Of a stretch of 64,000 bases of DNA, positions 35,090 through 45,979 are shown in pieces. The DNA lies in contig JANQKY010000023.1 in the NCBI GenBank assembly GCA_028280885.1, positions 1 to 64,000 of the forward strand, in the 5' to 3' direction. The DNA comes from Tepidamorphus sp. Lineage in GTDB: Bacteria > Pseudomonadota > Alphaproteobacteria > Rhizobiales > Tepidamorphaceae. Positions within the stretch are counted from its first letter, which is position 1; each line of letters begins with the position of its first letter. The notes under the pieces were generated by a model. The model was not told the origin of the DNA and searched no databases. It was given only the letters and a program-made list of their open reading frames with translations. A program made the translations under genes and the position numbers.

Positions 35090-35300
35090 CCTCACCCCGG
35101 CCCTGCGGGCCGACCCTCTCCCGCCAAGGGGGAGAGGGTGCGAGTGCATCTGACGGGCCGTGCGTTCGTCGCTACCGCCAGCAGACAGAAAATGCCGATG
35201 CCGCACATGATGTCGGTTCCAACATGTCCGATCCGTCCGGCGCGCTCTTACCCTCTCCCCCTTGGCGGGAGAGGGCGGCCGAAGGGCCGGGTGAGGGGTG
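35090..35300. mobile_element. MITE-like inverted-repeat element, copy 1
   Basis: The left arm begins CTCACCCCGGCCCTGCGGGC and continues CCCTCTCCCGCCAAGGGGGA; the right arm is its reverse complement, ending GGGCCGGGTGAGGGG. Between the arms lies a conserved 110 bp core with CAGCAGACAGAAAATGCC and CACATGATGTCGGTTCC. No coding capacity. Two more copies lie at about 45.4 and 63.0 kb. These features suggest a non-autonomous transposable or REP-derived element. Confidence 0.7.
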
Positions 35301-35322
35301 AGGCACGGTCCGCGCAAGCGGG

Positions 35323-35441
35323 CGAAATGCGTAAGCATTTCGAGTGCCGAACGCGCGAGGGTTGGAGCCCGGTGCCAGCGAAGCCGGCAGCGGAAGCACC
35401 GCTTCCGCAGGGCGGAAACGCGATGCGTTCAAACGCATCGC
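35323..35441. repeat. Row of three perfect hairpins downstream of MITE copy 1
   Basis: CGAAATGC-GTAA-GCATTTCG (35323-35342), GCGGAAGC-ACC-GCTTCCGC (35390-35408) and GCGATGCGTT-CA-AACGCATCGC (35420-35441) are all exact. No gene is seen in the 280 bp between the MITE and the DUF1178 stop. Together they may form a structured RNA or terminator array. Confidence 0.6.
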
Positions 35442-35584
35442 TGGGAGTCGAGCGCCGGGGGGCGGCCGGGCAACGAACCCTTCCCTAAGGTGTGTCCCAT
35501 GCCCCGGCAACAACAGACCCGGGCTCCACCAAACCGGACAGCGGTGGAACACGTCCGGGCATGGCAACTGTGGAGAGGGGCCCG

Positions 35585-36040
35585 TCAGTTCTTCTCGTCG
35601 GGCAGGACGGGCAGGGGGTAGACCTCGACGCCGTCCTCCTTCAGCGATTTCACGTCCTCGGCGCTTGCCTCGCCGTAGATCGAGCGCTGTTCGGTTTCCT
35701 CGAAGTGGATCTTGCGGGCTTCCTCGGGAAACTTCTCGCCGACATAGTCGGAATTCGCCACGACCTGCTTCTTCAATTCCTTCAGCGCCTCGAGCATCTT
35801 GGCGTGGCGCGGATCGGGCGCGGCCATCGCGACCGGGCCGCCGCTTTCAGGCGCCGTCGCATCCGTATCGGCCTTCGAGGTCGAGACGGACGGCGCCATA
35901 AGCGCCTTCTCGACCGACGCCGTGCCGCAGACCGGGCAAGTCACATCGCCGGTGGCGCGCTGTTCTTCGAAGCCCGAGGAACTCGAAAACCAGCCCTCGA
36001 ATTCGTGGTCGTGCTCGCAGATCAGGGAATAGCGGATCAT
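35585..36040 (-). CDS. DUF1178 family protein
   Basis: The 151-residue product starts MIRYSLICEHDHEFEGWFSS and has a CPVCGTASVEKALMAPSVS block, a zinc-ribbon-like pair at the centre of the family. The function is unknown. The ATG overlaps the stop of the nitrilase gene (ATGA), so the two are translationally coupled. It is the last gene of a four-gene minus-strand cluster (comF, grxC, nitrilase, DUF1178), an arrangement conserved in rhizobia. Confidence 0.92.
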   Translation of the reverse strand: MIRYSLICEHDHEFEGWFSSSSGFEEQRATGDVTCPVCGTASVEKALMAPSVSTSKADTDATAPESGGPVAMAAPDPRHAKMLEALKELKKQVVANSDYVGEKFPEEARKIHFEETEQRSIYGEASAEDVKSLKEDGVEVYPLPVLPDEKN

Positions 36041-36891
36041 GAGGCGCGGCGCTCCCGCCTGTCGGCCGGGCCGTCTATGGCGCGATCGTGGGTCAGCGAC
36101 GGCACGCGGCTGCGCGCCTCGTCGACCCTGGCAAGGTCGATCTCGGCGAGGATCACCTCGGGCTCGGTGCCGGCCTCGGCAAGCACCTCGCCCCAGGGGG
36201 CGACGATCAGGCTGTGGCCATAGGTCTCGCGGCCGTTCTCGTGTTTGCCACCCTGGGCAGCCGAGATGACGAAACAGCCGGTCTCCACCGCGCGGGTGCG
36301 CTGCAGAAGATGCCAATGCGCCGCGCCGGTCACCTTGGTGAAGGCCGCGGGCGCGGTCAGGACCCGGGCGCCCTCCTGGGCAAGCCGGCGGTAGAGATAG
36401 GCGAAACGGATATCGTAGCAGATCGTGATGCCTAAGCGCGTCCAGGGCAGGTCGACGGTTTCGGCCCGCGCGCCTGGCGTGTAGGTCGCCGATTCCCGGT
36501 AGGATTCGCCGCCGGGCAGGTCGACGTCGAACATGTGGATCTTGTCGTAGCGCGCCCGGATCGCGCCGTCCGGCCCGATGACGAAGGCGCGGTTGGCGGC
36601 CTTGTCGTCGGCGATGCGGGTCGCCAGCGAGCCGATATGCAGGTAGATGCCGAGCTCGCGCGCAAGATCGCGCAGGACCGGCAGCATCCGGTCCTCTTCC
36701 TCGGTGCCGATCTGGTCGAACAGCCGGTCGCGGCGCGATTCGAGCAGGCCGGTCTGCTCCGGCGTCTGGACATAGTCCGCGCCGCGCGCCGCCGCCTCGC
36801 GCACGAGCGCGGTGACCGTCTCCAGATTGGCGTCGATCGACCGGCCGCACTGCAATTGCACGCAGGCTGCCGTGAATCGCGGCGAGGTCAT
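36037..36891 (-). CDS. Carbon-nitrogen hydrolase (nitrilase superfamily, Nit1/YbeM-like)
   Basis: The product is 284 residues. The catalytic Glu-Lys-Cys triad is visible in TPEQTGLL, YDKIHMFDVDLPGG and GITICYDIRFAYLYR. The order and spacing fit the Nit branch, whose members hydrolyse deaminated glutathione; the substrate here is inferred from the family. The C-terminal block VAPWGEVLAEAG and EVILAEIDLARV completes the fold. It is coupled to DUF1178 and lies 24 bp from grxC. Confidence 0.92.
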   Translation of the reverse strand: MTSPRFTAACVQLQCGRSIDANLETVTALVREAAARGADYVQTPEQTGLLESRRDRLFDQIGTEEEDRMLPVLRDLARELGIYLHIGSLATRIADDKAANRAFVIGPDGAIRARYDKIHMFDVDLPGGESYRESATYTPGARAETVDLPWTRLGITICYDIRFAYLYRRLAQEGARVLTAPAAFTKVTGAAHWHLLQRTRAVETGCFVISAAQGGKHENGRETYGHSLIVAPWGEVLAEAGTEPEVILAEIDLARVDEARSRVPSLTHDRAIDGPADRRERRAS

Positions 36892-36915
36892 CGGGCTTCC
36901 TCCTCGCGTGCCAGT

Positions 36916-37173
36916 CTACGCGGCCGCGAGCAGGGCATCCAGCTTGCCGGCGCGTTCCATGGCGTGCAGTTCGTCGCAGCCGCCGACATGGGTGTCGCCG
37001 ATGAAGATCTGCGGCACCGTGTGGCGTCCGCCGGCCCGCTCCATCATCTCGCGGCGAACGGCAGGGCTGGAGGCGTCGATATCCTCATAGGCGACCCCCT
37101 TGGCCTGCAGCAATTGCTTTGCGGCATGGCAATAGGGGCAGAAACGGGTGGTGTAGAGGACGACAGGCGCCAT
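36916..37173 (-). CDS. grxC: Glutaredoxin 3 (GrxC)
   Basis: The ATG preceded by GGAG gives 85 residues. The active site CPYC lies near residues 12-15, and TVPQIFIG and GGCDELHAM are the glutathione-binding parts. It is a dithiol glutaredoxin reducing disulfides with glutathione. It sits between comF and the nitrilase gene; the chemistry links it to glutathione repair by the neighbouring Nit enzyme. Confidence 0.95.
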   Translation of the reverse strand: MAPVVLYTTRFCPYCHAAKQLLQAKGVAYEDIDASSPAVRREMMERAGGRHTVPQIFIGDTHVGGCDELHAMERAGKLDALLAAA

Positions 37174-37218
37174 GGGCGTGGACTCCGGTAGCAACGCGAA
37201 AGGTCCATATATGGCGGA

Positions 37219-37992
37219 TCAGACCGGCGCAGCAACCCTGGCGAAGGTCAAGACGTCGGTCGCCTCGGCGCCGGCCCGCCGCAGGGCGCGGGCGCAGGCA
37301 TTGACGGTTGCCCCGGTGGTCAGCACGTCGTCGACGAGCAGGACCCGCCGGCCCTCGATAAACGGCCGCATCGCCACGGGTATCTTGAAGGCACCCGAGA
37401 CGTTGCGCCGTCGCTCGCGCGCGTTGAGGCCGACCTGATGGCGGGTCGACTTCACCCGCGTCATCGCGAAAGGTTGATAATCGAGGCCGGCGGCAAGCGC
37501 GATCCGTTCGGCCAAAAGGGTCGCCTGATTGTAGCGACGGGCAAACAGCCGGCGCCGGTGCAGCGGCACCGGCACGACGACCTGGCAGTCCGCGGTCAGG
37601 CTCGTCCCGGCGCGGGCCATCATCGCGGCCATCAGGTCGGCGATTTCCATGCGGTCGTTGAACTTGAGCGCGTGGACCAGGCCGCGGGCCGGCCCGTCAT
37701 GGCGCGCCACCGCGCGGGCGCGGGCGAAATCGGGCGGGTCGGCCAGCGCGGCCGGGCTGACCAGCGGGTCGCCTGTGTCGGCGGGATCCGGATCATAGGG
37801 AAACGGCGTGCCCAGCCGGTCGCAGACCGGGCCGGAGATGAGATCGATGCGCGTCCAGCAGGGGCCGCACAGGCCGGCCGCCGTCACCTGCCGGCCGCAG
37901 GCGGCACAGCGCTGCGGCAGCGCCAGATCGACCAGCCGGAGGGCCACCCTGGCAAGCCCGGTCCGTCCCGTTTCGGTCGCTTCGTTCAACAA
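37219..37992 (-). CDS. comF: ComF family phosphoribosyltransferase-like protein
   Basis: The 257-residue protein has an N-terminal zinc finger (CAACGRQVTAAGLCGPCW) and a C-terminal phosphoribosyltransferase fold with the PRPP loop VLLVDDVLTTGATV. ComF proteins are needed for DNA uptake in naturally transformable bacteria; here no other competence gene is in view, so the role is uncertain. HQVGLNARERRRNVSGAF is a conserved family segment. It is divergent from the methyltransferase gene, with 61 bp between the starts. Confidence 0.92.
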   Translation of the reverse strand: MLNEATETGRTGLARVALRLVDLALPQRCAACGRQVTAAGLCGPCWTRIDLISGPVCDRLGTPFPYDPDPADTGDPLVSPAALADPPDFARARAVARHDGPARGLVHALKFNDRMEIADLMAAMMARAGTSLTADCQVVVPVPLHRRRLFARRYNQATLLAERIALAAGLDYQPFAMTRVKSTRHQVGLNARERRRNVSGAFKIPVAMRPFIEGRRVLLVDDVLTTGATVNACARALRRAGAEATDVLTFARVAAPV

Positions 37993-38053
37993 ACGGCCCT
38001 TTCCTCCCCGCGCGCAGGGTCCCGTCTTGCGCCGTCCCGGTCAAGCGCGCCAT

Positions 38054-39028
38054 ATGGTCGATATGATCGACACGTCCCCCCAATCGGGCTCCCAGTCCGG
38101 CTCCCAGGCGGGCTCCCAGTCCGGCCCGCCGATACCCGCGCTGTTCGACCGGGCGCTGCTGCGCCATCGTCGCGGCCGCGCGGTGACAACGCTCCGCGAC
38201 GCCGATTTTCTCCTCGCCGAGGCCGCCGACGGCCTGGCGGCCCGGCTCGCCCCGGTCGCCCGCGATTTTCCGCTGGCGCTCGATCTCGGCGCCCAGGAGG
38301 GCAGCATAGGGCAGGCGGCGCTCAAGACCGGGCGGATCGGCACGCTGATCAGCGCCGAGAGCGCGCCCGCCCTGCTGCAAGCGACGGGAGGACCACGGGT
38401 CTGCCTCGACGAGGAGGCCCTGCCGTTTGCCGAGGCGAGCCTCGATCTCGTGCTGTCCGGTCTTGCGCTGCACTGGCTCAACGACCTGCCCGGCGCGCTC
38501 GTGCAGATCCACCGGGCACTCAAGCCTGATGGCCTGTTTCTCGCTGCGATCCTGGGCAGCGACTCCCTGACCGAGCTGCGCCAGGTGATGGTCGAGGCCG
38601 AAAGCGCGGTGACCGGCGGCGTCAGCCCGCGGGTCGCGCCCTTCGTCGAGATCCGCGATGCCGGCGCGCTGTTGCAACGGGCGGGCTTCGCGCTGCCGGT
38701 CGTCGATTCCGACACGCTTGTCGTGCGCTACGCCAATCCGCTGCGGCTGTTGCAGGATCTGAAGCTGATGGGCTGGTCGAACGCACTTGTCGCCCGCAGC
38801 CGGCGGCCGCTGCGCCGCGACGTGCTGTTCAGGGCGATGGAGCTCTATGCCGAGCGTTTCGCCGATCCGGATGGCCGCTGCCGGGCGACGTTCGAGGTGA
38901 TCTATCTGTCCGGCTGGGTGCCGCACGAGAGCCAGCAGAAGCCGCTCAGGCCGGGCAGTGCCCGCATGCGCCTTGCCGATGCGCTGGGGACGCAGGAGAG
39001 ACCAACCGGGGAGAAGCCGGGGAACTGA
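38054..39028 (+). CDS. BioC-like / NDUFAF5-like SAM-dependent methyltransferase
   Basis: The chosen start (MVDMIDTS) gives 324 residues; a second ATG three codons later is also possible. The N-terminus contains a serine-glycine-glutamine repeat (SGSQSGSQAGSQSG). The SAM-binding fold follows at about 60-150 (LALDLGAQEG, SLDLVLSGLALHWLNDLPG, LKPDGLFLAAILG). This family includes NDUFAF5, which hydroxylates an arginine of a complex I subunit in mitochondria, and BioC-like proteins. It is convergent with the Flp pilin and nudix genes downstream. Confidence 0.85.
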   Translation: MVDMIDTSPQSGSQSGSQAGSQSGPPIPALFDRALLRHRRGRAVTTLRDADFLLAEAADGLAARLAPVARDFPLALDLGAQEGSIGQAALKTGRIGTLISAESAPALLQATGGPRVCLDEEALPFAEASLDLVLSGLALHWLNDLPGALVQIHRALKPDGLFLAAILGSDSLTELRQVMVEAESAVTGGVSPRVAPFVEIRDAGALLQRAGFALPVVDSDTLVVRYANPLRLLQDLKLMGWSNALVARSRRPLRRDVLFRAMELYAERFADPDGRCRATFEVIYLSGWVPHESQQKPLRPGSARMRLADALGTQERPTGEKPGN

Positions 39029-39037
39029 TGAATCCGG

Positions 39038-39217
39038 CTACCAGCTGTCGGCGACGCTTTGATAGTCGGCCGCGACGGTGCCGCCGAGCTGATAGATGAT
39101 GGCGATGATCGCAACGAAGATGCCGGCGGCGATCAGCCCGTATTCGACGGCGGTCGCGCCGTTGCTGTCGCGCAGAAAAAGGCTGGCACGGTGTCGCAAA
39201 TGAACACACTTCATCAT
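39038..39217 (-). CDS. Flp/Fap family type IVb pilin, orphan
   Basis: The minus strand encodes 59 residues starting MMKCVHLRHR. The prepilin cleavage region NGATAVEYGLIAAG (cut expected after Gly) is the mark of Flp pilins, followed by the hydrophobic assembly helix IFVAIIAIIYQLGG. No tad/cpa assembly gene is in the window, so this is an orphan copy that must use a system encoded elsewhere. It ends 10 bp from the methyltransferase stop. Its small size would make many gene callers miss it. Confidence 0.85.
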   Translation of the reverse strand: MMKCVHLRHRASLFLRDSNGATAVEYGLIAAGIFVAIIAIIYQLGGTVAADYQSVADSW

Positions 39218-39269
39218 CTTTCGTCTCGCAATCCCGTTTGTTGCCTCGCCCGTTGCGGGAGATCGCCCC

Positions 39270-39719
39270 TTACAGGAGATCGCGAAGCATCGGCACCAAT
39301 GGCTCGTCCGCCGGCGGCATCGGATAGTCCCTCAGCCGCAGGGGCTTGACCCATGCCAGCTGCTGGCCTTCGCGCGGCTCGACCGTGCCGCTCCAGCGCC
39401 GGCAGACGAAAAGTGGCATCAAGAGATGAAAGCTTTCGTAAGTGAAACTCGTAAACGTCAGGGGTGCGAGACAGGAATTGGTAACTTCAATGCCGAGCTC
39501 TTCCCGCAGTTCCCGAATAAGCGCGTCTTCGGGGCGCTCGCCCGCTTCGATCTTGCCGCCGGGAAACTCCCAGAGGCCGGCCATCGACTTGCCCTCGGGT
39601 CGGCGGGCGATCAGCACCCGGCCATCGGCGTCGACGAGGGCAACGGCGGCCACCAGCAGGATCGGCGGCGCCGCTGTGGTCGGCGCGGATTCGGGCGCGT
39701 CAGCTTCGGTAGTCGGCAT
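39270..39719 (-). CDS. mutT: 8-oxo-dGTP diphosphatase MutT (Nudix)
   Basis: The 149-residue enzyme contains a full Nudix box ([12 protein letters not shown]...[10 protein letters not shown] at about 54-76), fitting the GX5EX7REUXEEXGU pattern. MutT hydrolyses oxidised dGTP to prevent A:T to C:G mutations. Its start overlaps the argJ end by 20 bp, consistent with the conserved parvulin-argJ-mutT operon of rhizobia. An N-terminal extension of about 20 residues is poorly conserved. Confidence 0.92.
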   Translation of the reverse strand: MPTTEADAPESAPTTAAPPILLVAAVALVDADGRVLIARRPEGKSMAGLWEFPGGKIEAGERPEDALIRELREELGIEVTNSCLAPLTFTSFTYESFHLLMPLFVCRRWSGTVEPREGQQLAWVKPLRLRDYPMPPADEPLVPMLRDLL

Positions 39720-40935
39720 TGATCGAGATGTAGTCGTGGGTCAGGTCGCAGGTCCAGATCCGCGCCTTGCCGGCGCCGATGCCGAGGTCGACCGACAGGT
39801 CGATCTCGTCGTTCTTCATATAGGCCGCGACCGTCTCCTCGTCATAGTCGGGATGGCGTTCGCCGCCGCGTGCGACCTCGTGCGGGCCGAACCAGATGGA
39901 AAGGCGGTCCCGGTCGGCGGCCTGCCCGGCCTTGCCGACGGCCATCACCACGCGCCCCCAATTGGGGTCCTCGCCGGCGATCGCCGTCTTGACGAGCGGC
40001 GAATTCGCGATCGCGCGGGCGATCTTTTCGGCGCCGCGGCTTGTCTCGGCGCCGGAAACCGCGATCTTGACCAGTTTGCTCGCTCCTTCGCCGTCGCGCA
40101 CGATCTGCAGGGCAAGATCCTTCATGACCCGGCGCAGCTTCCGCTTGAAGGGGGGCAGGCGCGGATCGCTCATGTCGGTGATCGGGGCGACGCCGCGGGC
40201 CTCGGCCTTGCCGGTGGCAAACAGCAGCACCGTGTCGCTGGTCGAGGTGTCGCTGTCGACCGTGATGGCGTTGTAGGTGATCTTCGACAGCCGCCGCACC
40301 AGTTTTTCGAGCACGGGGGCTGCGATCGGCGCGTCCGTGAACAGGAAGGAGAGCATGGTCGCCATGTCCGGCGCGATCATGCCGGAACCCTTGGCGATGC
40401 CGTTGATCGTCACATGGGTTTCGCCGATCCCGACCGTCCGGGTCGCGACCTTGGCGAAGGTGTCGGTGGTCATGATGGCGGCGGCCGCGTCGGCATAGCC
40501 GTCGGGTGCCGCCCGCGTCGCCATTTCGGCGAGCAGGCTTTCGAAGGGCGCCGGGTCTAGCGGCTCGCCGATGACCCCGGTCGAGGCGAGAAACACCGCA
40601 TCCGGTTCGCATCCGGCCGCCTTCGCCGCGGCCTTCGCGGTGATATCGACCGCCGAGCGGCCGCGCAGGCCGGTGAAGGCGTTGGCGTTGCCCGCGTTGA
40701 CGACGAGCGCCCGCGCCGTCCCGGCCGCGAGCCGGTCCCGGCACCATTCAACCGGCGCGGAGGGACAGCGCGACCGGGTCAGGACACCGCCGACCGTCGT
40801 GCCCGGATCGAACAGTGCGAGGAGTACGTCGGGGCGGTCCTTGTAGCGCAGTCCGCCGGCGGCGACGGCAAGGCGGACGCCGTCGACCGGCGGCATGGCC
40901 GGCATTTCGGCGGGGGCGAGCGGAGAGACTTTCAA
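39700..40935 (-). CDS. argJ: Bifunctional glutamate N-acetyltransferase / amino-acid acetyltransferase ArgJ
   Basis: The product is 411 residues. ArgJ transfers the acetyl group from N-acetylornithine to glutamate in the cyclic arginine pathway. The autoproteolysis site ...[15 protein letters not shown], with the nucleophilic threonine in ATM, is intact, so the precursor should be cut into alpha and beta chains. The N-terminal [22 protein letters not shown] matches the family. It lies 58 bp downstream of the parvulin gene and overlaps mutT. Confidence 0.96.
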   Translation of the reverse strand: MKVSPLAPAEMPAMPPVDGVRLAVAAGGLRYKDRPDVLLALFDPGTTVGGVLTRSRCPSAPVEWCRDRLAAGTARALVVNAGNANAFTGLRGRSAVDITAKAAAKAAGCEPDAVFLASTGVIGEPLDPAPFESLLAEMATRAAPDGYADAAAAIMTTDTFAKVATRTVGIGETHVTINGIAKGSGMIAPDMATMLSFLFTDAPIAAPVLEKLVRRLSKITYNAITVDSDTSTSDTVLLFATGKAEARGVAPITDMSDPRLPPFKRKLRRVMKDLALQIVRDGEGASKLVKIAVSGAETSRGAEKIARAIANSPLVKTAIAGEDPNWGRVVMAVGKAGQAADRDRLSIWFGPHEVARGGERHPDYDEETVAAYMKNDEIDLSVDLGIGAGKARIWTCDLTHDYISINADYRS

Positions 40936-40993
40936 ATCGGATTTCCTTGATGTTTCGGCGGGACGGGGCAGCCGAACGGGGCAGCCGGAGAGG

Positions 40994-41995
40994 CTATTCG
41001 TCGGCGCCGCCGCCTTCCGTCATCGTGGCGTCCTTGTCCTTCTTCTTGCGGTTCTTCTTTTTCTTCTCGCCGTCCCCGGATCCGGCGTCCTGGCCGGCGA
41101 CGTCATAGAATTTCTCGATATCGGCGGCGTCGCGCAGGCCGGAGATGATTTCCTGCTGGCGCCGGCGGCGCAGCATTTCGTGGATCTCGCCCTCGACCTC
41201 GTCGAAGCCCGGCTTGTTGCGCTTGCCCTCGGCCTTGATGATGTGCCAGCCGAAATCGGACTTGACCGGTTCGGAGACCTCGCCCGGCTTAAGCGCGAAG
41301 GCGGCATTGGCAAAGGCCGGCACCATCTCCTCCTTGGTGAACCAGCCCAGATCGCCGCCATCGGCGCCGGAGCCCGGATCCGTCGACTTCTCCTTTGCGA
41401 TATCGCCGAAGTCGGCACCTCCGTCGAGCGCCGCCTTGATGTCCTTCGCCTCGTCTTGCGTATCGACCAGGATGTGGCGGGCGCGGATGCGCGGCTCCTC
41501 GGGGACCTGGGCGATCACTTCCTCGTAAAGCGCCTGGGCGGCTTCGTCGGTCGACGCCGCCTCGCCCTCGCGCACCAGATAGGCCTCCATCAGGGAGCGG
41601 TCGCGCATATAGGCCAGGCGTTTGACGAATTCCGGTTCATCCGCGACGCCGGCCTGTTCGGCGGCCTTGGCGACGAGCATCAGGTCGGCGAGATAGGTGA
41701 CGAGATAGTCGCGCTGCTCAGCCTCGGACATCTGCGGCATGGACTGGCCGATATCGGCGCGGGCCATGTCGAGATCCTCCTGCGTGATGTCGACGCCGTC
41801 GATCCTGGCGATGACACCGGCATTGCTGTCCTGTGCGGTCGCGGTCGCGCCCAGTCCGGTAAGGCCCAGTCCGGCAAGGCCCAGTCCGGCAAGGCCCAAT
41901 CCGGCAACCAGCATCGCAGTGGCAATGAACCGGACGAAAAGGCCGGAGCCGGCGGCTTTGCGGATGGGGGTGTCGGCAGGAGTGATCGATATCAT
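40994..41995 (-). CDS. Periplasmic peptidyl-prolyl isomerase, parvulin type (PrsA/SurA-like)
   Basis: The 333-residue protein has a signal peptide with a Gly-Leu repeat ([16 protein letters not shown]), produced by tandem 15 bp units. The N-terminal SurA-like helices precede the parvulin domain ([52 protein letters not shown]). The C-terminus is lysine-rich. It is a chaperone for outer-membrane proteins by family. It is divergent from secA and heads the argJ-mutT operon. Confidence 0.9.
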   Translation of the reverse strand: MISITPADTPIRKAAGSGLFVRFIATAMLVAGLGLAGLGLAGLGLTGLGATATAQDSNAGVIARIDGVDITQEDLDMARADIGQSMPQMSEAEQRDYLVTYLADLMLVAKAAEQAGVADEPEFVKRLAYMRDRSLMEAYLVREGEAASTDEAAQALYEEVIAQVPEEPRIRARHILVDTQDEAKDIKAALDGGADFGDIAKEKSTDPGSGADGGDLGWFTKEEMVPAFANAAFALKPGEVSEPVKSDFGWHIIKAEGKRNKPGFDEVEGEIHEMLRRRRQQEIISGLRDAADIEKFYDVAGQDAGSGDGEKKKKNRKKKDKDATMTEGGGADE

Positions 41996-42158
41996 ATGCC
42001 CGTATTCCTTCCTGTGTCGGAGACGGCCCCTGTCCAGCGCCGCGGGATCGGGACCTTAAGGGACCAGGGGTCCTGAAATGGCCTTGGCGCCCCGCCGTAA
42101 CGCTGGCGCGACACGTCGTGATCGATTGCCGGCGCCAAGAATGCCCATCGCGGTCGCG

Positions 42159-42186
42159 TTGACAAGCGTAAATCCGACTCTTATCT
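42159..42186 (+). promoter_or_regulatory. Predicted promoter of secA
   Basis: TTGACA and TTATCT, separated by 16 bp, are a near-consensus housekeeping promoter. The start would be about 230 bp before the secA ATG, giving a long leader. The remaining gap between the parvulin and secA genes shows no further gene. Confidence 0.5.
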
Positions 42187-42420
42187 CAGCGCGTTGAGGT
42201 CGCATCGTTTCAGCGGTATACGACCGGTAGAATTCGCACGGCCGGAACGGGCCGGCTCCAGACTGTCCGGATGCGTGTATTGCCACATGTCCACTCGGGC
42301 AATGCGGACCGGTGACCGGGACGGTTGGACAATCCTTGGGAAACCTCCTTCGCCGCGATCGTTCCTGCTTCAAGCTGACGGGAACCGGAAGAGACGGGGG
42401 AAACCGGAGAGACGGCACTC

Positions 42421-45231
<2,811 letters not shown>

Positions 45232-45392
45232 GGCGCGGTCGAGGCTAACGATTGCGCAGGATCGAATGATCTCAGGTTCCGGGGCATTCTGCTGCCTGGT
45301 TCCGAAGAACTGAAACTCCTGAGCTTCCCGAACCTGACCCGGACTTGTTCCACTTCTGTCCGGTTTCATTGCCGGGTGCGGGGAACATCTGC

Positions 45393-45630
45393 GCGCAGGA
45401 TTCCTTGCCCGGCCGCGGCTCCCTCACCCCGGCCCTTCGGGCCGACCCCCTCCCGCCAAGGGGGAGAGGGTGCGAGTGCATCTGAGAGGTCGTGCGGCGG
45501 ATGCCACGGCCGGTGGACAGAAAACTTCGATACCGCACATGATGTCGGTGCCAACATGCCCGGTCCGTCCAGCGCGCTCTTACCCTCTGCCCCTTGGCGG
45601 GAGAGGGCGGCCCGCAGGGCCGGGTGAGGG
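45393..45630. mobile_element. MITE-like inverted-repeat element, copy 2
   Basis: The same arms as at 35.1 kb (CCCTCACCCCGGCCCTTCGG on the left; GGGCCGGGTGAGGG on the right) enclose a core with GACAGAAAACTTCGATACC and CACATGATGTCGGTGCC. Similarity to the 63 kb copy extends to the left (CTGCGCGCAGGATTC, GGCCGCGGCTCC). Confidence 0.72.
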
Positions 45631-45979
45631 CCAGTCGGCGACTGCTGTCGGTCACCGGCCGCAAATCAAAGCCCGATCCTCCTGAACCGGACATCAGTGG
45701 GCGTGTTTGCCTTTGAGTGCATCCTCTCCGGCGTCATCCCGGTCGCCTCCCAGGGGCTCCGGCCTCTTCCCACGACCGGATCCGCTGTCGCTGATTTCGA
45801 TCCGTAGCCGGGGCGACAGCGCAATCCGCTCCCCCGCCGACCCCAATCAGTCCGCCGCGGTGTTGGTGTCGGCGGATCGCGTCCCCCTCGTGAGACGGGC
45901 GCGCCGAAACAGGTCGTTGGACAGGCGTGGACGTCCCCGCTAGACAGGAACGACCCGCCCCGTTCCGCGCGCCCGACCC
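45631..45979. other. Intergenic stretch upstream of the SLC13 transporter
   Basis: No gene is supported. The stretch between MITE copy 2 and the transporter start is GC-rich and contains no clear promoter or hairpin. Open frames of fewer than 80 codons lack coding character. Confidence 0.4.
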
